Notes under the pieces: generated by a model | Databases searched by the model: none | What the model was told of the DNA's origin: nothing | Seen by the model: only the letters and a program-made list of their open reading frames with translations | Position numbers and translations under genes: made by a program | Part shown: positions 45,735 to 56,541 of the stretch, piece by piece | Numbering within the stretch: the first letter of the stretch is position 1 | Layout: every line of letters begins with the position of its first letter | Assembly: GCA_907163375.1 (NCBI GenBank) | Contig: CAJQUW010003632.1 | Span: 1-64,000 of the forward strand | DNA length: 64,000 nt | DNA from: Prostheceraeus crozeri | Lineage: Eukaryota > Platyhelminthes > Polycladida > Euryleptidae | Direction of reading: 5' to 3'

Positions 45735-47284
45735 TTACTTTGTTTTCCGAAACACTAAAGTTATGAGGGATTTAGTATCTTTCACATGAATGCACTCATG
45801 TAAACCATTTGTAATTTTGAGAGAAATAGACGGGATAGTTTGTTTGATAACAGGATGGTAGAAAATAGGTTTAAACATCTTTTCAACGATTCCATAGGAA
45901 GCGTCTTTGTCATGAATGAAATTACGTAAGATGTATTCTTTTTTCTCACCAACAGAAATAGGTGAAATCAGATCACTTTGAATGTAGAGATGTTGTTCAT
46001 GTTTATCAAGTGTCATTGGTATTCCTACACCAATCGTGTATGAAGTAGCAAACTTATCTTGTAGCAATGAAAAGCCAAAGAGTTTTTTCAAATTGTTACT
46101 CAATTGACATTGAATGTGATCACCCAGCTTCAGAACAGCACTTTGATTTTTAATTGAAAACGAAATGTGATGTGCCTTTGCATCATATCTACTTTTCAAC
46201 ACTTGCTTCAACTTATGTTGTATATATGAATTTATGACACGAATAAAGTTTTCAACTGTATTGTATAGACGGGGCATTGTATTGATACTAACCTTAGTTT
46301 CTTGATAAGATTGGTAAATTTTCTTGATGCGATCACCATAGATGTCCACCAACCATTCATCATTAACTGAATCATCTTTAGTGTGATATTCATGAGAAGC
46401 ATAAACCAAACCGCTTCCAATAATAGGCGATACATGTCCTACAAAATGACGCAAGGTTGGAGAGAAATAAACTGTAAGTTTGTCATTATATTTCTGAATG
46501 ACCAACTTATCCTTCTCAGCCATGACTTTCTCTCCATACTTCTTACCCACAGTCTCATTCCATCGTTTTACTAACTCAATAAGTATCAAAGGCTTGACAC
46601 CACGCTTTTTCAAAATGATGCGTTCTTCACATTCTACAACATCTTCATCAAATATTTTAATTTTATAATGAAATTTGTTTATTCGGTTTGAATAGATTTT
46701 TGTAACATTTGCAATAGCCATTGATGTCAGATGCAGACTGTGTCCAAAACCGAGATATGGATAGAATTCATTATACAAGCTCAATGTAAGACCTTTAGTA
46801 AAAGAGTGAAAACGAAGAAGTGTCTCCCGTGCCATTCATAGATAGTAAACTCATAAACCTTCTGACCCTTATTCTTCATGATGGAAGCATCGCCACTATT
46901 GAATGCCTTAATGATTTTATCTTCATCTGATCATCCACAATAACCTGATTCTAACTGATTCCATTCATAATTCCACTTTCCATCTGCTGTTAAATTGTAT
47001 GGAAACTTGAATGCATTATTCATCGTTATTCCATCATGGGTGCAAGGAGTCAATACCATTTCTTCCAATTCATTCACATTCTGAATATTACTATCATAGC
47101 AAATGCTGGAAGCACTTACTTCCCATTCACCTTCTAGAAGCAATGGACGATTTAATTCTACTCGATAGTCTGATGGTTCATTATTGGGAAATGTATTCAT
47201 AGAAGCATTACAGGGTGAGTAAATTAGAAACGAATCCCTATTTTCACTTTCCATATCATTCACATTGGAAACATATATTTCCAC
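45735..47284 (-). pseudogene. Polinton-associated protein, WEV-type family, copy 1 (fossil)
   Basis: The N-terminal part reads YRVELNRPLLLEGEWEVSAS, a phrase (L-L-x-G-x-W-E-V) shared with the gene upstream at 47306-48600. The C-terminal part ends ISLKITNGLHECI and LITLVFRK, the usual close of this family in my recollection of invertebrate genomes. I know of no established function; a virion or particle role is often assumed because it travels with Polinton-like polymerases. The gene is broken, with about one or two interruptions. It is convergent with the polymerase. Confidence 0.55.
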
Positions 47285-47305
47285 ACTTTTGCATTAATTC
47301 TTCAT

Positions 47306-48600
47306 TCAAAAATGGAGTGTGATACTTGTCACAGCATCTTTATGAAAAGGAATCAACGCACCAGCATCGCCATAAATTGCAATATCAATTTGTGGCATAT
47401 AGTTTGATTTCAAGTTTGTATAATGCACTTTCTGAAAAGTATGCTCAGATAGAGTACTATTGCTTTTTGGTTGGTAGCGTATCATTGCTAGAATTGGAGC
47501 TTCAACATCTCCCACACGTACATCTTCACCAATATTGGAATATATCTGAAAATAGTTAATACGACGCGATAGCGATAAGCTCGCGCTAGCTTTTGTTACA
47601 GTACCACTTTTAAAAGTATTTTGATCAAATCCCAAAATGTCCATTAGGGTATTGTCCATAATCAGCTCAATATTTTTCCCACTTACACTAAGAGACAGAA
47701 CACCTTCTTTCTCAGACAAAGAAATATGCTGTTCATTAATTACTTCATTCAGATAATTTATAGCCAATTTCACTGAAGTGATAATGCGAGGTGTCAACAC
47801 TCTTGTTTTATGTAAGATACCACCTAAAGGATCTATACACTTCATGTATAAAGATACGGGCCATTCTGTATCAAATTGATTTGAACTATTATGTCCCAGA
47901 TAGCGCATATTAAATTTTCCATGAAGAGCTGCAGAACGATGTCGCAAGAACTGATGAAAATCTTCTGAACAAACCAATACTAGATCATCCTTCAGTTTAT
48001 TGATTACGATAATATTAGACCCTTTGTTGTAAGTTAATGTATCCACTTGTTCACCATCTACTCGAAGGAGATAATCAAATTTCTTCAACAATGCTTCAGG
48101 AGTCATGTTCGTCTTTCTTGTCTTAATCACAATCTTCTTCACTAACGTCTTCTCATTTTTCGGAATAAGATCCACATAATAGGCTTTCTCTTTACAAATA
48201 AAATTTTGTAACCTCTTGGATAGTAATTAGCTTTATAATTATCATAGCTTGTCAAGGCGCTAGCAAAGTAACCTAAATCATTTCTTAAACTCGGACTGAA
48301 AGCAACCATTGACAACTCAAAGCAGCAACTCAAAGCAATCTTTGTCAACTGTATGATACATATGATCATATTCACCATTGTGGGGGCCATTTCGGAATGT
48401 AAACTCGACATCCCTCTTCACACTGATAAGCATCTATACGTCTCATATTAAAAGTCATCAGTTCATGATCAAAAGTATAGACATAGTTACTGTCAACAAC
48501 TTGGGTGACGCCTACTTCCCACTTCCCATTCAGCTGTTTTGTATTATCTTGGATAGTACGTGCTAGAGACAATTTTGAAATTTCCTTTCTGAGGAGAATC
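47306..48600 (-). pseudogene. Polinton-associated protein, WEV-type family, copy 2 (fossil)
   Basis: The N-terminal part contains KQLNGKWEVGVTQVVDSNYV. The C-terminal part contains FQIYSNIGEDVRVGDVEAPI and ends IDIAIYGDAGALIPF and SITLHF, the characteristic close of this family. The gene lies head to tail with copy 1 about 20 bp away and is broken, with about two interruptions. Its extreme 5' end is lost where the relic meets a PLE fragment near 48600. The two copies are strongly diverged, so the pair is an old duplication. Confidence 0.55.
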
Positions 48601-48910
48601 AATGCGCATACTGATTTCAGTGGGCGTTGGACAGCCCTTCAGATGCTCATTCATTCTCGTCACCAGATGCCGAACTGAACTACCGATGTAGCACTTGTCA
48701 CAGTGCTCACACATGTATTTGTAGACAATGTTAGATTTGAGTTCGGACGGCACTTTGTCTTTATTGGAGAAGAACATGCTAGTTTTCAAAGTTTTGAAAA
48801 CAGGACGAATTTTGACATTCGGAGGAATAATTTTGCTGATCTCTTTGATATGATTCAATAAATTGTTCTCGCCTTCAGCAATGAAGGGGAACCTCCAATT
48901 GTGTATGCGA
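48601..48910 (-). pseudogene. PLE GIY-YIG endonuclease fragment (PLE-3)
   Basis: The reading contains HIKEISKIIPPNVKIRP, VPSELKSNIVYKYMCEHC and CYIGSSVRHLVTRMNEH: the linker and the first half of a GIY-YIG nuclease of a PLE lineage different from PLE-1 and PLE-2. It stops at the junction with the Polinton-like relic, and the last codons of the frame (to 48544) come from that relic. No RT is attached. Confidence 0.75.
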
Positions 48911-48937
48911 CACTCTAGTGGATCTGAATTTTGAGTG

Positions 48938-49057
48938 AGATATTATATATATAGTATATATACTCGTAGTATATATACTATATATAGTAGTACATATACA
49001 GTAATATATAGTATATATTATATTTGAGTGTTTGATATATATATATATATATATATA
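48938..49057. repeat. TA-rich microsatellite and palindrome
   Basis: Runs of TATATA interrupted by G and C (48940-49022), with partial self-complementarity around ATATACTCGTAGTATAT, followed by a (TA) run at 49035-49057. Confidence 0.8.
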
Positions 49058-49079
49058 AAACAAGAAAAATATTAATAAC

Positions 49080-49566
49080 TATACTCAGCAACCGGAGAAA
49101 AATATAATGAAATTTAAACTGAAAACACGACTTTTACTTATAAGCATAAGCGCTTTCTTTTCTTCAGATGCTTTATAAGTAATGAGATTTAGATAACATG
49201 CTATTTACAAAATTTGAAATATACATCTTAAAGTTAGTCATTAGAAATAACATGGAAATTTGGAACATATCTTCAAAGTCATAGGATTATGTACACCATA
49301 GATTTCTGTTGAGGGTAAGATAATTAGGTTGAATTTAGTGATGGATCAAAGGATTCTATGAAATATCTTTCTTTGTTTTTTCTCTCTACATTACAATCAG
49401 AAAGCATCTTATAAAAAGGGAAAATAGAAAAAGTTTTTCGTCCACATACATCTAAATGTTCACTTAAACTTATCTGTCTATAATTAGGGTTGTTAATCTG
49501 TTGTTTCTGAATTCTTGTTCTGCACCTTATTGTATTTTTAGTCTCGCCAATGTAATATTGGTTGCA

Positions 49567-49570
<4 letters not shown>
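49080..49570 (-). pseudogene. PLE GIY-YIG endonuclease fragment and 3' end (PLE-4)
   Basis: The minus-strand reading starts at CNQYYIGETKNTIRCRTRIQ and continues ISLSEHLDVCGRKTFSIFPF and KERYFIESFDPSLN, the second half of a GIY-YIG nuclease from a further PLE lineage. The stop at 49324 is followed by a 3' region with a degenerate hammerhead-like fold (49126-49170). The 5' break lies exactly where a long (TA) run begins (49571). Confidence 0.75.
49126..49170 (-). ncRNA. Degenerate hammerhead-like motif, PLE-4 3' end
   Basis: Minus strand: CUGAAGAAAAG, then hairpin AAGC-GCUUAU-GCUU, then a diverged AUAAGUAAAAGUCGUG where CGAAAC-GUC would be expected. The order fits PLE hammerheads, but the 3' core is lost. 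Confidence 0.35.

Positions 49571-49637
<67 letters not shown>
49571..49637. repeat. (TA)n microsatellite, about 33 units
   Basis: An uninterrupted TA run of 66-67 bp that abuts the 5' break of PLE-4. Confidence 0.95.
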
Positions 49638-49640
<3 letters not shown>

Positions 49641-50400
49641 TCTTTGAAGTCTAACTTGACGTCAGGCCAATGTACATAACTTGCCTTTGAAGAATGACCA
49701 CATAATATGCGACTTTTGATCACAAAGTAATATCTTTCTATCATTCAAGTATAAATGGCCAAATTATTTTAAGAAACAAACATTTTGTCATCGACGAAAG
49801 TCGAAATGCATGCTTTCCTTCAAAGTCAATTCGTAACTGTGCTTTGAATTTCCTTAAAGGAGAAGGTCTATTTCTATAGTTTTGTCTCAATTTTTTTGAT
49901 AATCTGAAAATTCCAGATTTGAGCCGCAATTAGCGATATCAAGAAGCTTACCTTGATTACCTTGACGTGGTTTTAATCGCTCCATTGCTGAAGGAACCCC
50001 TTCCCAAGTGTCTTCCACCTCTGCCGGTTGATTGCGTGTTGTCGCCAGTGCTGGTTGCAGTATTCGACCAACTAAAGGTCCCACTGTCTTGGAGGTCTCC
50101 CACGTTGTCTGGAACCAATTCTTGGATGCCACTCGGAGAATCTCCGGGGTCCATCTTCCGACTGTACTGTGCATTATGTGACCAGCTCATTGCCATTTAC
50201 TTTTCATGATTGTTAATATGATGTCCTTCAACTTCGTCTGATGTCTGATCCACTCGTTCGTTTTGCGATCGCAGAGTGTTATGCCTAGCATAATGCGTTC
50301 CATGCGTCGCTGGGCCACTGCTAACTTGGACATGGCTGTTGCTGTTGTTATCCATGTCTCTGTGCCGTACATAATTGCTGGTAGAATGCAATGGTTGAAA

Positions 50401-50987
50401 CACAGAATTAGATTGTTTAAGCGCATCACTTTGCTAGAAGTGAAAACTGATTCAAACTGATGGCATATGCAGGAGCTTAATAAGTGGACAAAAAGAAATT
50501 TTTAATACCTTACAGAGATGGGAAAAATAGTCGTGCGTCGCTTGCGGATTGCTCTGAATTCCTTCAAAATGCTCCGATCCCCACGACTCCTTCAGATTCG
50601 AAGAATTCAGATCATTGCGCAAAAGTTTTCTCGATAATGTTGGGCCCTCCGATCATTTTAAAAAAAGTTAGCAGGCGCATGAAAAAACGTTTACAAACTT
50701 CTCTGTAGAACTTGACATCGTCTGTGTCATTTTGGCGTGTTTAATGTTGAACTGGCTGCTCATTGTTCGATTGCTATGGTATTTAGTCAGGAGATTGTGC
50801 CATTTCATCAGCGTTACATGTTCTAATGCTTCTCTTAGTTTAATTTTTATTTTCCCTTCTTCTTAATTCTTCCCATAGAAATAAACTGTTTATCTGAAGT
50901 TGGCTAGAATTTATTCTATCTAGAGGTTTTATTGTTGTTAGTTTCTATGAGTTAAACAGAACAAGAGACGAGCTGTCTAATTCTGTG
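50401..50987. mobile_element. Non-autonomous hAT element inside the RTE LINE
   Basis: Perfect 12-bp terminal inverted repeats, CACAGAATTAGA at 50401-50412 and TCTAATTCTGTG at 50976-50987. They are flanked by an exact 8-bp target duplication GGTTGAAA (50393-50400 and 50988-50995). Removing the 587 bp plus one duplication restores the LINE reading KAF-NHCILPAIMYG without a gap, so the boundaries are certain. It contains a 74-codon frame (50484-50708) with IPYRDGKNSRASLADC but no transposase domain. Confidence 0.92.
50484..50708 (+). CDS. Unidentified 74-codon frame inside the hAT element
   Basis: Reads MDKKKFLIPYRDGKNSRASL at its start and ends in a basic stretch (KKVSRRMKKRLQTSL). The first 45 codons are shared with a relic at 12945-13092, where the frame has a stop. 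A conserved peptide in two places suggests descent from a larger element protein, perhaps part of the parent transposase gene. I cannot identify the domain. Confidence 0.35.
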   Translation: MDKKKFLIPYRDGKNSRASLADCSEFLQNAPIPTTPSDSKNSDHCAKVFSIMLGPPIILKKVSRRMKKRLQTSL

Positions 50988-51444
50988 GGTTGAAAGCTTT
51001 AGTCTTCAATCTTTGTGAAATGGAACTCGACTTCTCATTAGGTTGCCGAACTTTGCGATCGCTACCCAACCAGCCCTTATCCTATTGTTTATTTCGGAAG
51101 TACTATCTCTGCTTGCATTCACTATCTGACCGAGGTATCTGTGACGCTGTACATTTTCTAGTGTGACATTTCCGATGGTGATGGCTCCCTGTCGTACATG
51201 CTCGCTAAACATCACCTTCGTTTTGTAGGATGTATCCTGAAAACGGCTTCTGTGCTTTTGTTGTGGAGGTCTTCAATGAGGTCTTTCAGACCTCCAAGTG
51301 TGTGTGCCATAAGCACATGATCATTCGTAAAGCGTAGATTAGTGAGGAACTTCCCATCGATATCAATTCCTTTACATTCAATATTCATTCTACGGAAAAT
51401 TGCATCCTCGACACAGGCATTGAACGAGAAGCTTACAGTAAGTT

Positions 51445-53540
51445 CAAATTTATATCAAACAAGAAAATTGAATGACTTTTGAGTAGTATCATTCAGTTTT
51501 CTTCGTCACCAAGTAGTGAAGAGCGGAAGTACTTCTAGAGAACATTTTTTAATGACATTCCAAAATTTTTGACATAAGTAGATTTGCATAATACAAAACT
51601 TGAGTTTTATCTAGAAGACCTATAAAAATAGTAATGTACCGGTACTCTCAGATGTGTTCTGCTTAATTTGGAGGGATATCTGCCAATTGCAAGAGAATCA
51701 AAATAAGTAATGAAACAAGTCAAATTATTGAATGGATGAAAATCTCTGCCAAGTGTTTCAAGCTCGCCGTGCATCGGTAGTCAGTGCATTTGTATCGGAG
51801 TGTGAAGCTCCACTCCGGTGTTTTGGGAGTAAGGATGCAAAACCTGATTACCTGAGCCCCGCTTCTCTGCTTCTGTATAGAGGTCGAGATTTTCGTAAAC
51901 ACGCAGCTTAGTGTAAAAACGTACGTTAGACTTACATAATGTCAATCCTTTTCTGACGTAAATGTGAAGTAGATATTTAAGGAAAAAATTTACACGCAGA
52001 TCCTATATGCTAGCAATTATCGCTGCGTTTTTCTACCCATGTGCTGCATGAATTTTTTCACTGGGCAGTTAACAAATTATCCAGAATATGATGAGGCAGG
52101 ATGAAGGTTTCGATATACATGATTTGAAAATTTATGAGTCAGGATGAAGGGGTAGCGAGACAGGGTGAAGACCAAAGATATCTAATTGTTTAAAAGGGCT
52201 AGATGAGATTTAGATGCCTAAATTTGAACCCATTTTAGTACGGTCCTTATCGTGGCAAAAAAAGCATTACGGCAATGGAGCGAAATTTCTGTTTTGTCGA
52301 CTCTGCAGTGTGCAATGCATCAAAAAGCCTTAGAAATGGCATATGATACAAAGCATAATTCACTGATATTATATGATAAGTTTCAAGAATATTCATTCAG
52401 TAGTTTCTCTGAATAAAATCGGTAATATAGCAATTTAATGCAGTACTATCAATTTGGAAGAAAAAATATTCAGATAACGACTGATGGGGCATTGATGAAC
52501 AATCAACTCCCTCTGTAGAATTCATGACTATTAACAAATTCAGTGAGAATCCGAATATTACACTGAGGAATTGGCTATTAACAAGGTTCACCCATGTCAA
52601 CAACGCTCTTCGAGTTATTCACCAAGCTGAAACATGCAATGGATCTATTGCAAATAATTAACAGAGGGCATTTTAGGGCCAACTGGAATCGATCATCGCA
52701 TGTCTGTCAATGTCGTAAGGAGGTGGTTGTCGATGTGCATCGTATAAGATACATATTAGTATACGTTGTTTGTTTTTATTTGCTTAAGCCAATATCAAAT
52801 TTTCTGATAGTGCATTATTTTTTCTGTTGTATCATGTAATTTCTTCCACAAAATTGCATATACACGTTAGATTATTGACAAGCAGGGCAATCGCGTCTGG
52901 TTTTCATTTATATTATTCCTACATGTATTATGTGCTCTTCAGATCTTACAATCAACTGACATAAAATAATGCAATAAAGTCTTATTGAAAGAATTGTATC
53001 ACCATTCTTATTTATAACTGCGCAAAACATCTGAAAAAGTAGAATGTTAGACTATTATTATTTGTTGCAATTCGGAAGTTGTTTTTAGACATATATAAAG
53101 AAAGTCCTAATTTATTATTAAAATGCGTTTTAGGTCTGCAATTACTAAAAAGAGGCAATCAATGAAAAAGAAAATTTGTTGCTCGTTTACAAATATTTTC
53201 AAATTAATGCAATATCAGCTGATTTTCTCTGGCTTCGTTGCACACAAGGCAAAAACACGCCTATTTCCTATCTAGCCCATTATAATATCAAATATCTTTG
53301 GTGAAGATTTATTATTTTGCAAGCGAAGCAGGTGTATTAAGGTTTGAAGTGAGGCAAATTGAAGGCATAATAGGATTTTTGAGTGACTGTGCAGCCATGC
53401 ATTATTTTGCAGCATTGATTAAGAAGATCATCGTTTCGTAATTTTTTGCAAGTGATGTTTCTGTTTTCCTGTATATTTACTTTAGTTACTTTCAGTTGTT
53501 AAGTGGTTTAGGGCAATCTAGGAATATTATTTTACTAGAA
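51445..53540. other. Non-coding stretch
   Basis: No supported gene. Short CAGGATGAAGG-type motifs recur at 52095-52165. Confidence 0.45.
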
Positions 53541-53547
53541 AATATAA

Positions 53548-53588
53548 ACTCAACGTTTCGGACAGAACGCTGACCATTTTCAAGAGAC
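53548..53588 (-). ncRNA. Hammerhead-like motif, solitary PLE 3' end (PLE-5)
   Basis: Minus strand: CUC, UUGAAAAU, hairpin GGUCAG-CGUU-CUGUCC (one U-U mismatch), then CGAAAC-GUU and GAG. This is the PLE 3'-end signature with no coding sequence attached. The following GTTTATATTTTCTAG resembles the T-rich tails seen after the motif in PLE-1 and PLE-2. Confidence 0.5.
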
Positions 53589-53589
53589 A

Positions 53590-54720
53590 AAGACATCGCA
53601 AAAAATGTCAAAAGTCATTATTTATCGATCGGTTTCACGTGCTTTGACAGAATGGGAAATGAATTGAAAGCAAGAGAGCAAAAATCGAGATATATTCATC
53701 TTTGTACATATAAATGAACTCATATGCAACCACGTAGGCAGGATTTTCAAAGGGGGAGCGGTGGACTTGTAGAATACAGGCTACTTACTGTAGACTTGAA
53801 GCAAAGATTGATCAAGCGCACTGAAACAAATACCTCCCTAAAGCTTGGTATTTGGGAGACTTGCAGCAAAATCGGTGCCATAATAAATGAAGGCCTACTG
53901 AACGTTGTTTGTCATGTACAAATAGTCAAGACTGTTCTATGGATAGTTTGTCAAGTAGGTACCTCTCCTATAAGAGTACAACGTGTGTGTTCATTCAAAG
54001 AAAGCTGGAGAAGTTTGATGATTGATTTCTGTTTGATTTTGCGCTCTATGCTATTAGCATTTGGATGCACTGTTGCTTTGGAGCAGCTTAAAACATTGGA
54101 CACATTTTTTAGTACAAATTGCTGTGTTTTCTGACTTCTAGGAAATTCAAAACTAGACTGAAAATCTCCTGCCGATGGACAGTCAATCTATTTCTGAAAG
54201 AACCACCGGCTTCATCATCATAGAGATCACCTCACGACTTGGGCCTGAGTACATAAACAATCATATTACTGTATTTGCAGTGAAGATTCCTGTTAATAGA
54301 AAATCTTTTAGTACCATTTCCGAGCTTGAAGGTAAACAACCTCCCTGTAGGCCTAATAAAAGTATCAAGGCATGGACATCGTGCTTCATCTAGTGATGCC
54401 AATAGCCAATAACCGAGGGTCTTCAGAATTTTCAGGAGAGACTTAAGTTGACCACATGACCAGCGAAACCTGTATTTGTTAAAAGGTGAAAATAACTTCA
54501 GGCTGTTAAACGCTGGCATAGTTAATTAGTATAGATATTGGTATTGTTTTTGTCATAAGTACATATTAAAAGACTTCTCTTACGTCATCATGTAATATTC
54601 ATCCTTGTCATCATCCGGATTGCGAGAAAGCAATGCTCATTTTTATATTATCCATGTATATAAAGTGTATATAAAAGTAGAGTATTTGCCGGCATTTGAT
54701 GAAGCAGTGGATCAGAAACA
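53590..54720. other. Non-coding stretch
   Basis: A 136-codon plus-strand frame (53724-54134) is open, but its peptide shows no family features and I do not call it. Nothing else is supported. Confidence 0.4.
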
Positions 54721-54726
54721 TATATA

Positions 54727-56500
54727 CAGGTACCGCAAAAAGTCTTGGAACAGAGGTAAAATTTAATTCAGTCATAACAATACGTGATATATGTTAGATG
54801 TTGCTGATAGCTGAAGCATAATAAAGGCTAATTCATTATCGCAGACGCAGACTATATATTAAATATTCCATTACGTATTTCATCGCTTCATGGTAAATAA
54901 TTTCCTTTCTGTGTCATCAAATAGTTACGGTATATGCTTCTTATGTATATAAATGCACATTTCATGTAGTTCTGGGTACAGATATTCAGTGTTCAACTAA
55001 CTTACGAATTACGATTCGAAGAGTCACAATCAATGGTCACAATAGCTTCGATAAGAGCTTGCTTATCCGATTTCCCTTTATCTCTTATTAAATCTCTTTA
55101 TTAAATCAAGATCTTAGCCAATCAGAATTTCGCATGCAATCTCGTCACAGCGATATTTCGTCAGATCGTTGTGTATTGGTATAAATGGTATAAAGACACT
55201 GGTTTTGCTGTTGACGCTGCAGCCATGCCTAACTCTCAGTTATCGGTTACTGTTCGAGAACAGATTATTGCACTTCCCCAATTGCTTGAGACTTTACCCA
55301 ACAACATGGTCTCTCCAGAATAATTAAGCATCATAGAGAAACTGGATACACAGCTCCTCGTCCACGTTCTGGCCGACCAAGGGTATCCTTTCATTTCTGC
55401 TGCTGAATTGAAAAATAACCTCGCACATTTGTTAGGCAAACCCTCTGTTCTAACTATCCAACATTGACTTCAAAAGGAAGTGTGTATGCCAGCTTGCAAG
55501 CCTATACGGAAGCCCCTCTCGTCACCGCTAAGATGCCCAAAGCCCGACTTGACTTTTACCATCAACATAAAGATTGAACTCTAAACGAATGGAAAAAAGG
55601 TACTCTTCAGTGACGAGTTGACATTTAAGCAAAAAGATTGTGTTCCAAAAGTTGTCTGCTGATTTCCACATTCTTCCCCGCTTGACTCTCGCTACACGTG
55701 TGAGACTGTGAAACACTATCTAGGAGTTATGGCTTGGGGATGTTTCAGCTATAAAGGTCGGGACGCCGTTTCCTCTCTTGAACCGGGAAAGAAAATGAAC
55801 AGCGAAACATATTTCCATCCTGGATGAGAAACTGCAGCATTTTATTGAACTTCGTGGTTGTGGTGTCTTCCAACAAGATAAGGCGTCCTTACTTCAAAGC
55901 GTACGAGTACCATGGCCTGGTAAAGGAACAAATTCGGCATTGCCGTTCTTTCATGGCCGGGGAACAGTCCTGATTTAAATCCGATTGAAGATTTGTGGAT
56001 TTTAGTCAAGGCAAAAATCGACTACGACAGATGCAACTCATTGGCAGCTCTCAAACAGGAAGTTATCCGGGTGTGGTGGAAACAACTCAGGAAACCTGTG
56101 CTAGACTGGAGAGCATGCCCAGGATTGAGGCTGCTATCAAGGCACTTGGATATCCCACGAAGCACTGAGTGATGTTTCCTTCTTTAGGAACTTTTATTTC
56201 AACGAAAATCCTCTAAACTGTTTTGAAACTACTTGTGCTAACGTCTTTTATGGGTATGCTGTTCATGATCTTACACACCGAAATTGTAAGCTGAACGCTG
56301 TATGGAATTCTTCTGGAAAATTATTAATATTACTTCAATTTGTAGTTTTCTGCATCAATGATATTAAACACCGTCTGCAAGGTTAGACAACTATTTCATG
56401 AGAATAAATATCTGCTGAGACTAACTTTCAAGCTTATCTATGAAAAAGTAAAAAAGAAATGGTCAAACATCTAGTGTTTTAAGACTGTTTGCGGTACCTG
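54727..56500 (+). mobile_element. Tc1/mariner-type transposon with both ends (1.77 kb)
   Basis: The left end CAGGTACCGCAAAAAGTCTT at 54727 and the right end (56472-56500, read inward CAGGTACCGCAAACAGTCTT) are inverted copies differing at one base in the first 20. A TA dinucleotide precedes the left end; the right flank is CA, so the target duplication has mutated. The length suits a Tc1-like element, and a dead transposase gene lies inside. Confidence 0.9.
55224..56168 (+). pseudogene. Tc1-like transposase, multiply broken
   Basis: From ATG 55224 (MPNSQLSVTVREQIIALPQ) the frames give a Tc1-type N-terminus, PRPRSGRPR, FSDELTFKQK with the first catalytic Asp, and YLGVMAWGCFSYKGRDAV. Then come GVFQQDKAS, where the family has QQDNA, and NSPDLNPIEDLW with the final Glu. 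The C-terminus ends IEAAIKALGYPTKH at 56168. Several stops and frame changes interrupt it (for example stops near 55321 and 55467), so no transposase can be made. Homology covers the expected 310-340 residues. Confidence 0.8.
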
Positions 56501-56541
56501 CAAGTGTCTATCCAATAGTAACCATTCATTCTTCGTCGAAA

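Larger units (their letters stand above)
37815..48600. mobile_element. Polinton/Maverick-like relic (fossil, incomplete)
   Basis: A compact block of closely spaced genes on both strands with TATA promoters, including a protein-primed family B DNA polymerase of the Polinton type. From left to right: a coiled-coil protein, small genes on both strands, the polymerase (all reading right), and two related genes reading left. I see no integrase, packaging ATPase, adenovirus-type protease or major capsid gene, and no terminal inverted repeats, so much of the element is missing. It is broken: roughly six interruptions in the polymerase and a few more elsewhere. Its right end is joined to a PLE fragment near 48600. 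Ends are approximate. Confidence 0.75.
49925..51440 (-). mobile_element. RTE-type LINE, 5'-truncated, split by a hAT insertion
   Basis: On the minus strand the reading begins FSFNACVEDAIFRRMN and continues GIDIDGKFLTNLRFTNDHVL, a degenerate form of the RFADDIVL catalytic box. Then come TKVMFSEHV-like sequence, HRYLGQIVNASRD, KAF (end of first part), and NHCILPAIMYGTETW, AQRRMERIMLGITLCDRKT and a C-terminal tail ending QQWSD near 49975. This is the RT thumb and C-terminus of an RTE-clade LINE. The endonuclease and the start of RT are missing by 5' truncation. Several frame changes and a changed catalytic box make it inactive. Confidence 0.85.

Noticed and set aside
48938-49637. CRISPR-like or origin-like array
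   Set aside because: Simple TA microsatellite without spacers; this is animal DNA.
53724-54134. 136-codon plus-strand frame
   Set aside because: No motif, promoter or homology that I can see; a chance open frame is the simpler view.
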